Positions 22,297 through 32,334 of a stretch of DNA of 64,000 nucleotides are shown in pieces. Location of the stretch: contig NC_080571.1 of NCBI RefSeq assembly GCF_030247185.1, positions 7,127,001-7,191,000 of the forward strand. The letters are read 5' to 3'. Position 1 is the stretch's first letter. The number at the start of each line of letters is the position of its first letter. A model generated the notes under the pieces. It was given only the letters and a program-made list of their open reading frames with translations. It did not search any database and was not told where the DNA came from. This stretch comes from Malaya genurostris. Taxonomy: Eukaryota > Arthropoda > Insecta > Diptera > Culicidae. The position numbers and the translations under genes were made by a program.

Positions 22297-24520
22297 GTAC
22301 TAATTTCATTTGTTGCTGAATTACACTACTGCAAATTGGCGGAATCTAATTTTGGGCCGAAACTTTGTCACTTCATTTTGACACTTTGAGCTCGGTATTC
22401 TCGCTAGCCAGTGGAACATCGGTCATTGCCAACCCGCAAATAGTGCCTATTCACACAACCAAATCCGGGTGACGACGGAGATAGCGAACCACAACCAGCA
22501 TCAAAGAGTGTTACCGGAATACATTTCGCGTGAATTTATTAGGTTTTAGGCACTGTGACAATGCAATCAAGGTCAGTATCAAACGTGGCTACGGAAGAAT
22601 TGGCGACTATTTGCTGAATCAATACTGTTCCGATTCAGTTCGGTTGATTGCCGAGACATTGTGTTGATTACTCTAACCACGCAAGGAGGAGTGGATAGAA
22701 AATAATCTCGTGTAACGAAAAAATAGTACCGCGAGGTAGTATTATGTAAAAAAAATTACATTACTTTGATAATATGCATCGGGAAACAGAGGAAAACCAA
22801 ACGAAATCAATAACTGTTACCTGATGCTTCACCTGATCACACAGATTGACTGAGGGAAAAAAACTTTAACAGCTACCGTAGACACTTTTAAAGCTTTTCT
22901 CCAGCTTGGTGTAATCGAACTTCAGCAATAGGAGAACGGAACATTCCAATTTACTCGCTTCATCGTTGCAAAAAAAAGTTGACAAAGGCGACACCGCAGC
23001 CAAGGATCAACGTCAACTGATAAGCGACTCGTTTCAGTTCTCGTTTCGTGAGCAACAGTCAACTTTGGCGACATCTCTCTGTGTATTCTGACTGGTACGA
23101 TTTACGATTACTTTCCAGTATTTATTGCGCTGAAGTTATTTCATTTTTTTCTACACTCCCACTGACAACGTGAAGTGTCGAGAATGGGGCGGGGGATGGG
23201 TCCATGTGCCAAGATTGAGACAGAACGCCCCCCCGACGGTTCAGTCCAAGTCCAATTCAATGCGCGGCTTCGGAACGTAATGGCGTTTGTTTGTTCGGGG
23301 AAAAAATCCAGATTTCACAAACTCCTTTGGCACTAAATTTGAAATACGTCCTTCTTCGGTGTATGTACGGTGGATGACTCCGGGGGTGGGATTGATTGTA
23401 CAGCCGTAACTTGGGAACCAGCCACCGCCAAAAGCAAAAATGTTAATCTGTGTCTATGCAATAAATCAGAACAGTCTTAACTTCGGGCTGCCGCAGACGT
23501 GGAAATCTACGTTGCTCGAGGCCAACGCTGAAATTCGTTTCGGCAACTCTAATAAAATAAATTTCTATTTACGTTTATGATGTCTTTTGAACCAACCATT
23601 CGTCTTTTGATGTCCCTGGATGGCTGCATCCGCCAAAGGCTATGGCTTCTGGACAGGCTTCGTTTGACATTTGCTCTGGTGCGGTTTGTGTCTAGCCATA
23701 GGCTTCCGAAACCGGCGATTCGCCATAATGACCGAAGTTTATTTCTCCGGTGACGGTCTTTGCCAGCTAACTTCGGCGGGTGAAGGAACAGAACGGAATT
23801 TATGTGAAATGATTGTTGCGAGTTTCGCGATTTTATTACAGTTTCCCTTGACTTGACTGATTAAAATAAACTTACTTCATTACTATGCCCATTGCTTCAA
23901 TTTATACAGGCAACGGCTGGACTCCCAAAACCGTCAATTGAGCGATGTTGTTGATCAATGGACTGTTCTTAATCTTAATTGAATATGGAAATATCGTAAT
24001 TGGATTACACTATCGAAACTTCACGGTAAGATTGTGGATCCGAATGTGCCACAAAGTTCATTGCTTTAATACAATTGCTTAAAATTCTTATGCTTAAATT
24101 GTCTAGTTATTTCATAGAGGCAGAATTAAAAATAACTTGGTAGAATTCATGAAAAATTCCGGTATATTATAGATCGATCGCCCGTTTTGATTATTTTTTT
24201 TTTTGCGAGAAACATTGAATTTTATTGTATTATCCCGAAACATTTCTTCATATCGATGAAACTTTTAACACATTTTGTGGATGATGCATACCAAATATAG
24301 TTTATAAATCATTTTTGATGATTTATGTATTTGTTTATTATGACATGAAATAACGATAAACTTCCATCAGCACCCAACAAAAGACCAACCATAATATGGA
24401 TGAATAAAAAATCTCACATATCATCAACCAGCAACAGAATAAAAGTTGATTTCATGCAGAGTGCTTTCTTGTGGTCGATGCCAAAGCAGCCAGACTGGAA
24501 ATTGAACCACACAAAATGTG
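22297..24520. other. Unassigned, relatively non-repetitive DNA
   Basis: No recognisable gene. The 22.3-23.85 kb part is richer in G+C and free of the surrounding repeat families, so it may hold regulatory or untranslated sequence of a nearby gene. An open frame at 23671-23856 shows no domain. Confidence 0.35.
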
Positions 24521-25059
24521 TCAAAGCATATATCTGAGTCTGTTCAATTCAGTTGCTTGCTGTTTTTTGGGAATGATTTCTTCTCCAGATTTCATGTATC
24601 CAATTCGTTTGTTAGTAATTCTCCAATCTGTCTTTCGATGGTTGCTGACAAAGTTTACCGTTTCTGAAATTGTAATACTAATGATAATGAATTCAGGTGG
24701 ATGAGGAAGCAATTCGGAGTGTTCAACCATCGTTGCCATCCTCTTATGCATCGATGCATTGTCTTGGTGAAACAGTTTTTTTTTCTTCCAAATTTCAAAC
24801 GCTCTAGCAACGCAGCTTTCGCTATTGATTGTTTATCCTTTCTCAAGATAGTCGATGAAGATTGTACCATGTGCATCTCAGAATACTAAACCCATAACCT
24901 TCTTAGCTGACTGTTGTGCCTTTGGACATGGTTCCCCTGGTGCACTTGACTCAGATGATGATCATTTTGATTGCGGAGTGAAGGGATGAATTCATGTTTC
25001 ATCCATTGTCACATATCACACAAAAAAAATTTTGTTTGATAAAAATTTTTATTCAGGCC

Positions 25060-26010
25060 TTTTCGCGTACAAGCTTTACGTGGTCGATTGGCTTACCTTT
25101 ATTTTTGCTATTGGATCTGCCGCATCGGTGGTATTGTTGATTTCCGTCTTCTTTTCGTTTTCCGTATTGTTCGCAGTCATGTGTTCGTTGCTAGTTGCTG
25201 TAGACGCGCCTTGTCATACATTGGTTGCAGTTGCTGGTTGGTTGGAGAGTAAGTGATCAACTGCAGCTGGTGTACTTTGTTCTATAGGGGATACTGATGG
25301 TTTCGTTGAAGGGGATGCTTCATTGTTGTTGGTGGCTGTCACAGATGTACTGGGGTTGGTTGGGGTTGGTGTGAAGGAAGCACCGTTGTTTTTTGGTGTA
25401 GATGTCTCCTTGTCCAGTTTATCACATGGCTGACCGTAATGAACAGCTTTTTGGCAATATTGACATGTGGCCATCTGATTGTCATAGGTAAAAAGTGATT
25501 TGCACGGAATTCTTGTATCTTGACCGAAAATAACATAAGAAGGTATAGGCCTCTTCAAGCGCATGCGTAACAAACGTACGCCATTTAGAATACCGGGGAA
25601 AAAATTCTTCCACTTTTCTTTTTCGATAGAGAGAATCTCTCCGTATTGGGACATACTTTTGCGAATATATGAATCCGTGACGCTAGGGATCATGCACACG
25701 CACTTCTATAGTACTATCTTCCATATATACTGAAATGTTGTACTTAATGTTCTCGTGCTCCACATAGTGCACGTTGTTATTATCTTTAGCGAATTGAATT
25801 GCATTAAACTCTTTATAAAATTGGATGTACACAACATTATTTGTCTTATTGCATTGAAGTAAATGCACACGTCTAATGTCAAGATTCATTTGCTCCTTAA
25901 GCAAACCTTCAAGTTATCGTATCGAAGGTCGAATTTTGCACTGCCTGAAGTCAACAATAGTTGTATTCTTTCGTAGCAACGGTAGCTTTTGTTCGTTTGG
26001 TTCACTCATT
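25060..26010 (-). pseudogene. ORF1-like protein of copy 3 (stop codons and frameshift)
   Basis: Begins MSEPNEQKLPLLRKNTTIVD, then DFRQCKIRPSIR, an in-frame stop, and LEGLLKEQMNLDIRR. The frame continues to VRVHDP near 25685, shifts, and resumes with VTDSYIRKSMSQYGEILSIE, then WKNFFPGILNGVRLLRMRL. The CCHC knuckle is intact (CQYCQKAVHYGQPC). A Thr/Pro/Asn-rich tail follows, with a stop after ATATNV near 25214, beyond which homology continues. The protein has the same order as the intact copy 4: RRM-like region, knuckle, low-complexity tail. It is not functional as read. Confidence 0.85.
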
Positions 26011-26087
26011 TCGAGGTCGTTCTATTGTTCACTACACCATACTGTACTTGGTTTCTTCCGTCCCGAACGTAAGCGGTTTTGTTTTAT

Positions 26088-26120
26088 CGACTGACTTGAA
26101 TGAGGTGTGAAAGCGAACTG
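26088..26120 (-). promoter_or_regulatory. Initiator plus downstream promoter element of copy 3
   Basis: CAGT at 26120-26117 with AGTCG at +28 to +32 (26092-26088). The bases between +6 and +27 differ from copies 2 and 4, while this pentamer and its spacing are kept. Confidence 0.65.
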
Positions 26121-26631
26121 CCACGCAAAAAAAAGGTTTTACTACTTGTAAACATGACCAAACACTCCTTTGAGTCATAAATTGTCGGTGTCTGTACGAC
26201 CACTTTCTTTTCGATGGTGCAGTGTTTCGATATCACTTTTGAGGCCAGTACCAGTAGAAAACTGAAATCGTCAAGAGATAAAAGACCTAAAAGATATAAA
26301 AAAAAACCTGTTTTAATACACCTAGTGGTGTAATGATGCCTTTCTCATTATAATTATATCCTGTATATTACAGCAGAAATTCCCCGAAATGATACAATTT
26401 AAAAAGTTTAGAAAATAGTTTTGAAGATTTATGTTGCATAATACTACTATATTGATATACTACATTTGAATTTAGGTTAGTAAAAATCTATTCAATCATA
26501 TGTGAGAAAGTGAAGCGAGCTTCATTTTATCATATTTTATTATTATTGTCGGTACTTCCGGAACCGAAAGCTGGATATCGGCATAGTGACATTCGGTTCA
26601 TTCAACCATACCTAATGTGACCTACAAATTT

Positions 26632-26664
26632 CAGTTCGTGCTCACATCTCAGCCAACACAGTCG
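26632..26664 (+). promoter_or_regulatory. Internal promoter of copy 4: initiator plus DPE
   Basis: CAGT initiator at 26632-26635 with A as +1 (26633), and AGTCG at +28 to +32 (26660-26664). This matches the insect downstream promoter element (RGWYV at +28). Such promoters let retrotransposed copies carry their own transcription start. No TATA box is needed or seen. Confidence 0.7.
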
Positions 26665-26732
26665 AAAATCGTTTGTGGTCGAAGCAAAAGAAACAAAGAC
26701 AATACAGTGCAGTGAACAATAGAGTGTACGGA

Positions 26733-27575
26733 ATGGTCCAATACGATTTAACAAAGCCTGAAACTTGGCCAACAAGACCAAATTCAATTTGTATAGATTT
26801 CAAGCGTTGCAAAGTTAGACCAGCAGCAAATGAAATTGAAGTCTTACTTAAAGAACGAATGCACGCTAATAATATAACTGAGATTCAATTCAACAAGGCG
26901 TCTAACTGTGTGTACATTATGTTTAAACGTGAAAGAGATGCAATTGCATTCGCTTCGGTTAACAACGAGGTGCACAGCGTTGAGTGTGACAACAATAAAT
27001 ACAAAATTCCTGTGCACATAGTGGACAATGCCATACAAGTACGCGTGCATGACCTTCCCCCGCAGAGCAGCGATCAGTGCGTTCGGGAAATCATGTCACA
27101 TTACGGTGAAGTTCTTTCCATCGAAAGAGAAGTATGGCGGAATTTTTTCCCCGGCATCCGGAAAGGCGTGCGAGTGGTACGTAAGGCAATTCCATCATAC
27201 ATCATTTGTGGTCAAGGTGGGACACATCCGCGTAAAACGCTGATTACCTATGAAAATCAGCTGGTTACATGTCAGTTTTGTGAACAACCTGCACACTACG
27301 GAAAACCTTGCACTGAAACTGCAAAAAGAACAACTTCAACCAAAGACAAGGTCAACCGTTCAACAACGAAAACTAGTGAGCGTAGTACTCCTGTTTTACC
27401 ATCAAACCAACCAAAAACTGCAACCAATGTACAACAAGGCGCTCCTACAGCAACTAGCAACGAGCTCAAGACTGTACACAACAAGGAAAACGAAAAGAAG
27501 ACGGAAATCATCAACAAAACCACCGATGCGGCAATGGAGGACAAGACGAGCCACGAACAAAGTGTACGCAAATAG
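26733..27575 (+). CDS. Intact ORF1-like RNA-binding protein (RRM-like region plus CCHC zinc knuckle)
   Basis: 280 aa from the first ATG (MVQYDLTKPETWPTRPNSIC); the open frame extends 20 codons further upstream without an ATG. Residues about 18-95 and 101-160 look like two RRM-type folds (NSICIDFKRCKVRP; AIQVRVHDLPPQSSDQCVRE; VLSIEREVWRNFFPGI). A CCHC knuckle follows: C180, C183, H188, C193 (CQFCEQPAHYGKPC, spacing CX2CX4HX4C). The last ~85 residues are Thr/Asn/Lys/Glu-rich and probably disordered. This is the layout of non-LTR retrotransposon ORF1 proteins, which coat element RNA. Compared with copies 2 and 3 it lacks four residues before AIPSY (copy 2 has MQLRK.IPSY) and a stretch near the C-terminus, both in frame. 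It could be a mobile ORF1-only element or a retrocopied host gene of gag-like origin. Confidence 0.75.
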   Translation: MVQYDLTKPETWPTRPNSICIDFKRCKVRPAANEIEVLLKERMHANNITEIQFNKASNCVYIMFKRERDAIAFASVNNEVHSVECDNNKYKIPVHIVDNAIQVRVHDLPPQSSDQCVREIMSHYGEVLSIEREVWRNFFPGIRKGVRVVRKAIPSYIICGQGGTHPRKTLITYENQLVTCQFCEQPAHYGKPCTETAKRTTSTKDKVNRSTTKTSERSTPVLPSNQPKTATNVQQGAPTATSNELKTVHNKENEKKTEIINKTTDAAMEDKTSHEQSVRK

Positions 27576-27580
27576 GCCTG

Positions 27581-27586
27581 AATAAA
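27581..27586 (+). terminator. Polyadenylation signal of copy 4
   Basis: AATAAA six bases after the stop codon; a second AATAAA (27598) abuts the A tail. The equivalent AGGCCTGAATAAA is present in copy 3. Confidence 0.7.
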
Positions 27587-28370
27587 AATATCTTTTAAAT
27601 AAAAAAAAATGACCTACAAATTTATTTACAATTTTCTATAAAGAATTGAATTTTGGAAAAAATGTACCGGTAGTCGGACTTGAATAAAATTCAACAAATC
27701 ATTTATGGGACTATCAATGGTTTATTTGGTTACAGAGTCTCATGGTCTACAAAACTAGAGAAAATCAATAGCCAATACAAAGAGGTAGCTTATGAACAAA
27801 GTATTCCTGAAATTGACGTTTTCGTACTGAGCACCCTATCTCCGGAACCAGGGGTTTTATCCGAATTAAAATTGAAATATTTTTATGACATCTTAAGAAC
27901 TTCCATCTCCGAGAAAAGTGAGTGGCATTATAATAGCATTTTTGTGCATATCACCCTATAATTCCGGAACCGGAAGTCGGATCCAAATGAAATGTAGGAA
28001 CTTTTTATGGGACTATGGAACCTTTTATTTAAAACTAAGTTTGTGAAAATCGGTTAAGACATTTTTAATGCATTATTTTCACATTTTTGGTGCATATCAC
28101 CCTGTAATTTCGGAAGCAGATGTCGGATCCAAATGATATTCAGGAACTTTGTATGAGACTATGTTTGTGAAAATCGGTTTAGCCATCTCCGAGAAAAGTG
28201 AATGACATCATTTTCACATATTTGTTACATATCATCCTGTAATTCCGGAACCGGAAGGCGGATCCAAATCAAATTCTGGAACTTAGTATGGGACCGTGAG
28301 AGCTTTCATTTGAATTTAAGTTTGTGAAAATCGGTTAAGGCATCTCCGAGAAAGTGAGTGACAATATTTG

Positions 28371-28452
28371 TCACACACACACACATACATACATACATAC
28401 ATACACACACATACATACACACACATACACACATACATACACACACACACTC
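28371..28452. repeat. CA/CATA microsatellite inside repeat F
   Basis: Runs of CACA and CATACATA. Every less-degraded family F copy has such a tract at this point (37.9, 38.7, 50.5 kb). Confidence 0.9.
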
Positions 28453-28923
28453 ACAGTCCGAGCTGAGTCGAATGGTATATGACATTCGTCACTCCGGTAT
28501 AGCCTTTCTATATGAGAAGGCAAAAATTAAAAAAACGCAATTTTGACTAGACATATCGAATGAACAACAGAAAAGAAAAAAGATCTAAAAGAACGTAAAT
28601 TTTTCAGAGTCAAGATTTAATGAATGAAACAACCATTCACACCTTTGTCAAACGAAATGTATAACAAAACAAAGAGTTAAGGTAGTAATGTTAGAAAGAC
28701 AATTCTGAAAGAACTCGAAAATGATGCACAAGAAGCAAAAAATATCAAAAAGTCAAATGCAAAAAGCAAAAAATATCAAAAATAAAAAAATTGGAAACTT
28801 AAAAGTATAGGAGTAAAAACTCTGTTCACATGTAGTATAGACAATTTATTCAGAACTTTAAAATAAGAAAAAAAAATTATAGGACTCTAGATGAGTGGAA
28901 AGTGCTGAGAGGTAAAAAATATA

Positions 28924-29195
28924 CACTGAGGTCTTTTTTTATGCGGTTTTTTTACGCGACTTTTTTTATGCGAATTTTCAGAGTTATGCGGTCTTTTTTT
29001 ATGCGAAGTTTCAGAGTTATGCGGTTTTTTTTATGCGAATTTTCAGAGTTATGCGGTTTACCCTTCTGCGGTCTTTTTTATGCGAAGTTTCAGAGTTATG
29101 CGGTTTTTTTTTATGCGAATTTTCAGAGTTATGCGGTTTTTTTATGCGGTTTTTTTTATGCGGTACGTAAATTCGCATAAAAAAAGACTTCATTG
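28924..29195 (+). mobile_element. TA-type miniature element with internal TTATGCG minisatellite
   Basis: Ends CACTGAGGTCTTTTTTTATG and, reversed, CAATGAAGTCTTTTTTTATG, with TA on both sides (28922-28923 and 29196-29197). The interior is a head-to-tail array of about 30-bp variants of TTTTCAGAGTTATGCGG followed by T runs. The TTATGCG of the terminal repeat is itself the array motif. A 92-aa open frame over it is a repeat artefact rich in Phe. Confidence 0.8.
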
Positions 29196-29197
29196 TA

Positions 29198-30013
29198 TAA
29201 TATTCAACTAAGCATAAAATGGGAGTATAATAACGGAATTACATGAGGTCCAAAAAACATGAACTGAGCAAAACCTGCAGCAGAGTAAAATGTGGCTTAG
29301 AGGAAGGACGAAAAACTAAACAAGTAAAAATTCGATATAGCGAGATTTACAAACAGACGAAACAAAAATATATATTCAAAAATTGTTCTTTTTACCATAT
29401 TTGCAATCGTGCTTCATTAAAAAATGTATACCTTTTTTTCGCAATTCCTTTTTCTGTCGAAAAGATATTGAATTGCAAAAAAAAAAACGACTTTTCATCC
29501 GAGTTTCGTAGTGTTATATACTATTCGATTCAATTCGACAAGATCGCAAAATGTCTGTATATGTGTATGTATATGTACACCTAATTTTACGCTCAATTTT
29601 ATCGGAGATGATAGAGCCGATTTATAAAAATTTCATCAAATTTGAAAGGAAAATAGCAAACTCTTCCGGCTCCAGAGTCCGCAATCGTAGAAATGACGTC
29701 AAATTCCTGACCAGATTGTGACAGTCTTAAGACAGTTGAAACTGCTGAATCATTGATAAATTTTTAAGGGCGTGTGGCAGACACTTTCGGTTTTCGATAT
29801 ATGATCGGATAAATGACGTACCTGTCAGATCGCTCAATTCTCATTGAATGTCTAAACCGATTTGGATTAACTCGTTTGTAAGCTACTATAAAGTCATTGG
29901 TCAAATTTAAATGACCGATGACGAACTTCTGGTTCCGGAGATATAGTATTATAAGTGACGTAACCAACTAATTTCATTTTTTTTCTATTTGCTTAGTTTC
30001 CACAGTGATAACG
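29198..30013. other. Unassigned DNA
   Basis: No domain in the open frame 29243-29584. From 29590 there are phrases such as GATAGAGCCGATTTATAAAA and GGTTCCGGAG that resemble degraded family F (reversed). Confidence 0.35.
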
Positions 30014-30153
30014 AATTATAGAGGTTTTAACCTTAAGATCATCCGCCTCTTCGGCCAGCAAAGCTTTCTGATCCTATGTGAGAGGTTGGGGATCGAACCC
30101 AAGTTGGCTGCGTGAAAGGCATCGACTAACCTATCATGCTATACCCGTCCTCA
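30014..30153 (-). mobile_element. tRNA-derived SINE, Feilai-like copy 2
   Basis: On the minus strand: GGACGGGTATAGCATGATAG, then CTTGGGTTCGATCCCC (B-box), ending TTAAGGTTAAAACCTCTATA. It is closely related to 16122-16262. Confidence 0.72.
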
Positions 30154-31835
30154 AGATAACGATATTGACCAATTTGGAATCGTTAAACAGCAAGAAATGT
30201 CATAAGCAATAATACATGTTCAAACGGTTCATGTGCATATGATTCGTGACAGTCACTTCCAGCTCCGAAAAAATAATCATATAAAAGATTAAAACAGAAA
30301 AAGCGCATTTTTCTCTATAAGCATAATTGTATCATCGACAACTCAACCGATTTGGAAGCTCAACTGATTTAGAAACTAAAATGTGGCCAATGAATCAAGT
30401 GTAAATAGAACATGGCAGATACTTTCGGTTCCGAAGGTTTTGGTAAAATTTTACCTACATAAAAAACGTTATTTTGGAACAATTCTAATGGCAAGAGAAA
30501 GGCATTATCTCACCACTAAATAGATTCAGAAGAGTTTTTGTTTTGGGGGGCAAACTATGTTCTCGAAAGCATTTCGTCCAGCGATTATCGACACTCTACA
30601 GAAAGCGGTAGTGGTAGTCCCATTAACAAATTGCTTGCCAAATCTAAATTTTCTTCTAAACATTTTTCTAAAAATGGCTATTTTCTATAGAATTGTACCC
30701 CCGGCAGTAATTCTGTACAGGATACAAGCCGGTCTTTTGCAGAATCATACCGCGTTCACCTTCAGTATGTCTTGAGTACATTACATCGATTTCATTCGAT
30801 TTCGCAGGAGAATCAGGTGCTTCGTTGTACAAATTCACAAGATATGACAAAGTTTACGCATCGTTGAAGTTTGTTGCCCATAAATGGGATTCATTTTTTT
30901 GGTCGACTCGTTAGGCATCCATCAAGAGCTTCAGCTCGAGAAGGTTCTTTTGTTGTCCGAGACCCATATAACTGACACCTGCAGCAGGTAGTTAATTTTG
31001 TCTATGGTAGCTCTTGCTCACTAACATATCTAACTATTTCTGTTATGCCCACGAAAGACAATAGCATCCAGTTGACGCTGGTCATCAAGAAGACATATGA
31101 TAGTACCTTGCGATTTGACAACCAACACGCTTTGTTCTGTGCAGGCCAAGGTCATTATTCGTAAACGCGTTCTTCCTTTTAGTCCCTATTGTTCAACTCA
31201 AAAGATACATTTTTCTTTTGATGTTGAAGCTTGAATGCATAATGTTTTGACAACAAGTCAGATGCTGTCACATGTCGAGAAACGCCATGGCCTTATTTGT
31301 GCAGTGACTACAGTTCGTAAAATTATGTACAAATCGTTAACGATACAGTTGTGAAGGGTCACTATTCCAGGCAGCTAATGAATGTCATGTTAATTTTCGT
31401 GCGATTTTCAAAATATATGTACCTGTTTTCAACCACAGATAACAGACATCTGAAACACAATTTCTCAAAAATGCTATATAAAGTATACAAGCCAAAATTG
31501 AGTCCAAAAGCCAACGTAACAACGTAGAAAATTCAGCCGGCTATTTATGAGGGAAAAGTAATTAAATGTGTCGTCTCATCTTCACTATCCTGCATCACGA
31601 CGATCGGATTTCACGAGTCGATAACTGCATGTGGTAGGGCCGTTTTCACTTTTGACCACTTTTAACCGCCAAAGTAAACACAGGTCACGAAACGTTTTTG
31701 ACAACCTTTTTTGCCTTCGATTGACGTTAACTCTATGTTCAAAAAAGTGGCTCAGATTAACATTACCAACGAACATTTAAGATGAAGTCGCCCTGCAAAC
31801 AACTCAAATGACTATCTCAATGAAAAACAAAATTA
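30154..31835. other. Unassigned DNA
   Basis: Fragments similar to family F to about 30510 (GACACTTCCAGCTCCG, ACTTTCGGTTCCG). After that, no recognised repeat or gene; short open frames only. Confidence 0.35.
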
Positions 31836-32246
31836 TCAAACCAATAAAATATTATATAATTGCTTCATTGCATTATCGATTGCCACCATGTAAATCACTA
31901 GCGATACCAAAATAGCACTCAAAACGTAAAAAGATAATTTCTTCTCAGTACCATACAAACATCTCCTACAAATTGTAATATAATACGAATTTACATCGAA
32001 CAACACCATCACAATAATACTGTGGATTAAAGTAGAATTTCTTGAATTATTTTCCATAAATATCAAAAGAATAATCAATGATTCGAAGCGCACCATCATA
32101 ATTATAAGTGCCATCTCCTGCTGTAAAAGCTTACCAGAGCACTGGGACAAACGAAAAGCATTCCTCCGGGCCACCGTACTATCCGTGCTGTGTTGCTGGA
32201 GTAGACCGGCTAGGAGGAGCTCACCATCAGCAGCACCCGAGAACAT
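31836..32246 (-). CDS. Hypothetical ORF with hydrophobic segments (uncertain)
   Basis: A 136-aa minus-strand frame from MFSGAADGELLLAGLL; the frame is open about 30 codons further upstream. The C-terminal half has membrane-like stretches (SLIILLIFMENNS; IHSIIVMVLFDV; FYVLSAILVSLVIYMVA). The N-terminal third overlaps a more GC-rich patch containing two possible donors (CTCTG|GTAAGC and, in another frame, ATG|GTGAGC after a signal-peptide-like LLPLLLVLSTAVGTA). It could be a real exon read in the wrong frame, a decayed receptor fragment, or chance. I recognise no family. Confidence 0.2.
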   Translation of the reverse strand: MFSGAADGELLLAGLLQQHSTDSTVARRNAFRLSQCSGKLLQQEMALIIMMVRFESLIILLIFMENNSRNSTLIHSIIVMVLFDVNSYYITICRRCLYGTEKKLSFYVLSAILVSLVIYMVAIDNAMKQLYNILLV

Positions 32247-32334
32247 TTCGTTGCCATCATAAAAACTGGCGACTGTTGAATAGCAGTGCCAACAGCAGTA
32301 CTCAACACAAGCAACAATGGCAGTAAATAATTAA

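Larger units (their letters stand above)
25030..26121 (-). mobile_element. ORF1-only retroelement copy 3, inserted in the mariner relic
   Basis: The minus-strand 5' end is (G)CAGTTCGCTTTCAC at 26121/26120, the same start as copies 2 and 4. The 3' end reads GTACGCGAAAAGGCCTGAAT followed by AAAAATTTTTATC and an A-rich tail. Flanking duplication is CACACAAAAAAAA (25017-25029) against CACGCAAAAAAAA (26122-26134), one mismatch. It belongs to a divergent subfamily together with copy 1. Confidence 0.82.
24521..26195 (-). pseudogene. mariner transposase relic, interrupted by ORF1-like copy 3
   Basis: Minus-strand fragments line up with mariner transposase order. KECLVMFTSSKTFF lies right of the insertion (about 26135-26180). 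YVTMDETWIHSFTPQSK lies left of it (about 24965-25012), then APGEPCPKAQQSAKKVM, DAHGTIFIDYLEKG, and finally LFHQDNASMHKRMATMVEHS with ELLPHPP. The first two catalytic Asp regions (MDETW, HQDNA) are visible. The YSPDLAPSDY region that should follow LPHPP is not readable, so the third catalytic residue is lost. Several frameshifts and stops make it inactive. The 1.1-kb copy 3 sits between the KECL and YVTMDE segments, with duplicated target on both sides. Confidence 0.75.
26632..27609 (+). mobile_element. ORF1-only retroelement copy 4 (complete, 978 bp)
   Basis: Perfect 14-bp duplication TGACCTACAAATTT on both sides (26618-26631 and 27610-27623). It starts CAGTTCGTGCTCACATCTC and ends in AATAAA and an A9 tail. 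Between lie a 100-bp leader and one open frame. The ends match copies 2 and 3, so the unit is a full-length element and not a random fragment. It lies inside repeat family F. With no endonuclease or reverse transcriptase of its own, it must have been moved by enzymes from elsewhere. Confidence 0.9.
26306..28523 (+). repeat. Foldback-ended repeat family F, large copy hosting ORF1-like copy 4
   Basis: Left end AACCTGTTTTAATACACCTA then GTGGTGTAATGATGCCTTTC. Right end, after GAGTCGAATGGTATATGACA, is CCTTTCTATATGAGAAGGCA. The ends carry short inverted repeats (CCTTTCTCAT/ATGAGAAGG). Inside are at least four tandem units of about 120-170 bp built around ATTCCGGAACCGGAAG, GGATCCAAAT and TTTGTGAAAATCGGTT (27830-28365), then a CA-rich microsatellite. 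Copies occur at 37.5-38.85, 49.6-50.5 kb and, degraded and reversed, at 7.0 and 43.8-45.8 kb. No transposase is encoded. Confidence 0.75.

Noticed and set aside
24471..24889. Plus-strand frames at 24471-24889 as genes
   Set aside because: They are antisense to the mariner relic, whose motifs read on the minus strand.
26673..26732. Upstream extension of the copy 4 protein (20 codons)
   Set aside because: It begins at a TTG and overlaps the leader; the first ATG is at 26733 and copy 2 has an ATG at the equivalent place (MGKYNL).
26306..28523. Treating the copy 4 ORF as a host gene with repeat F as its UTRs
   Set aside because: The exact 14-bp duplication and A tail mark it as an insertion into repeat F, whose other copies lack it.
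28358..28546. 62-aa His/Thr/Tyr-rich frame
   Set aside because: It is the CA/CATA microsatellite of repeat F read as protein.
28902..29180. 92-aa Phe-rich frame
   Set aside because: It is the TTATGCG minisatellite in a miniature element.
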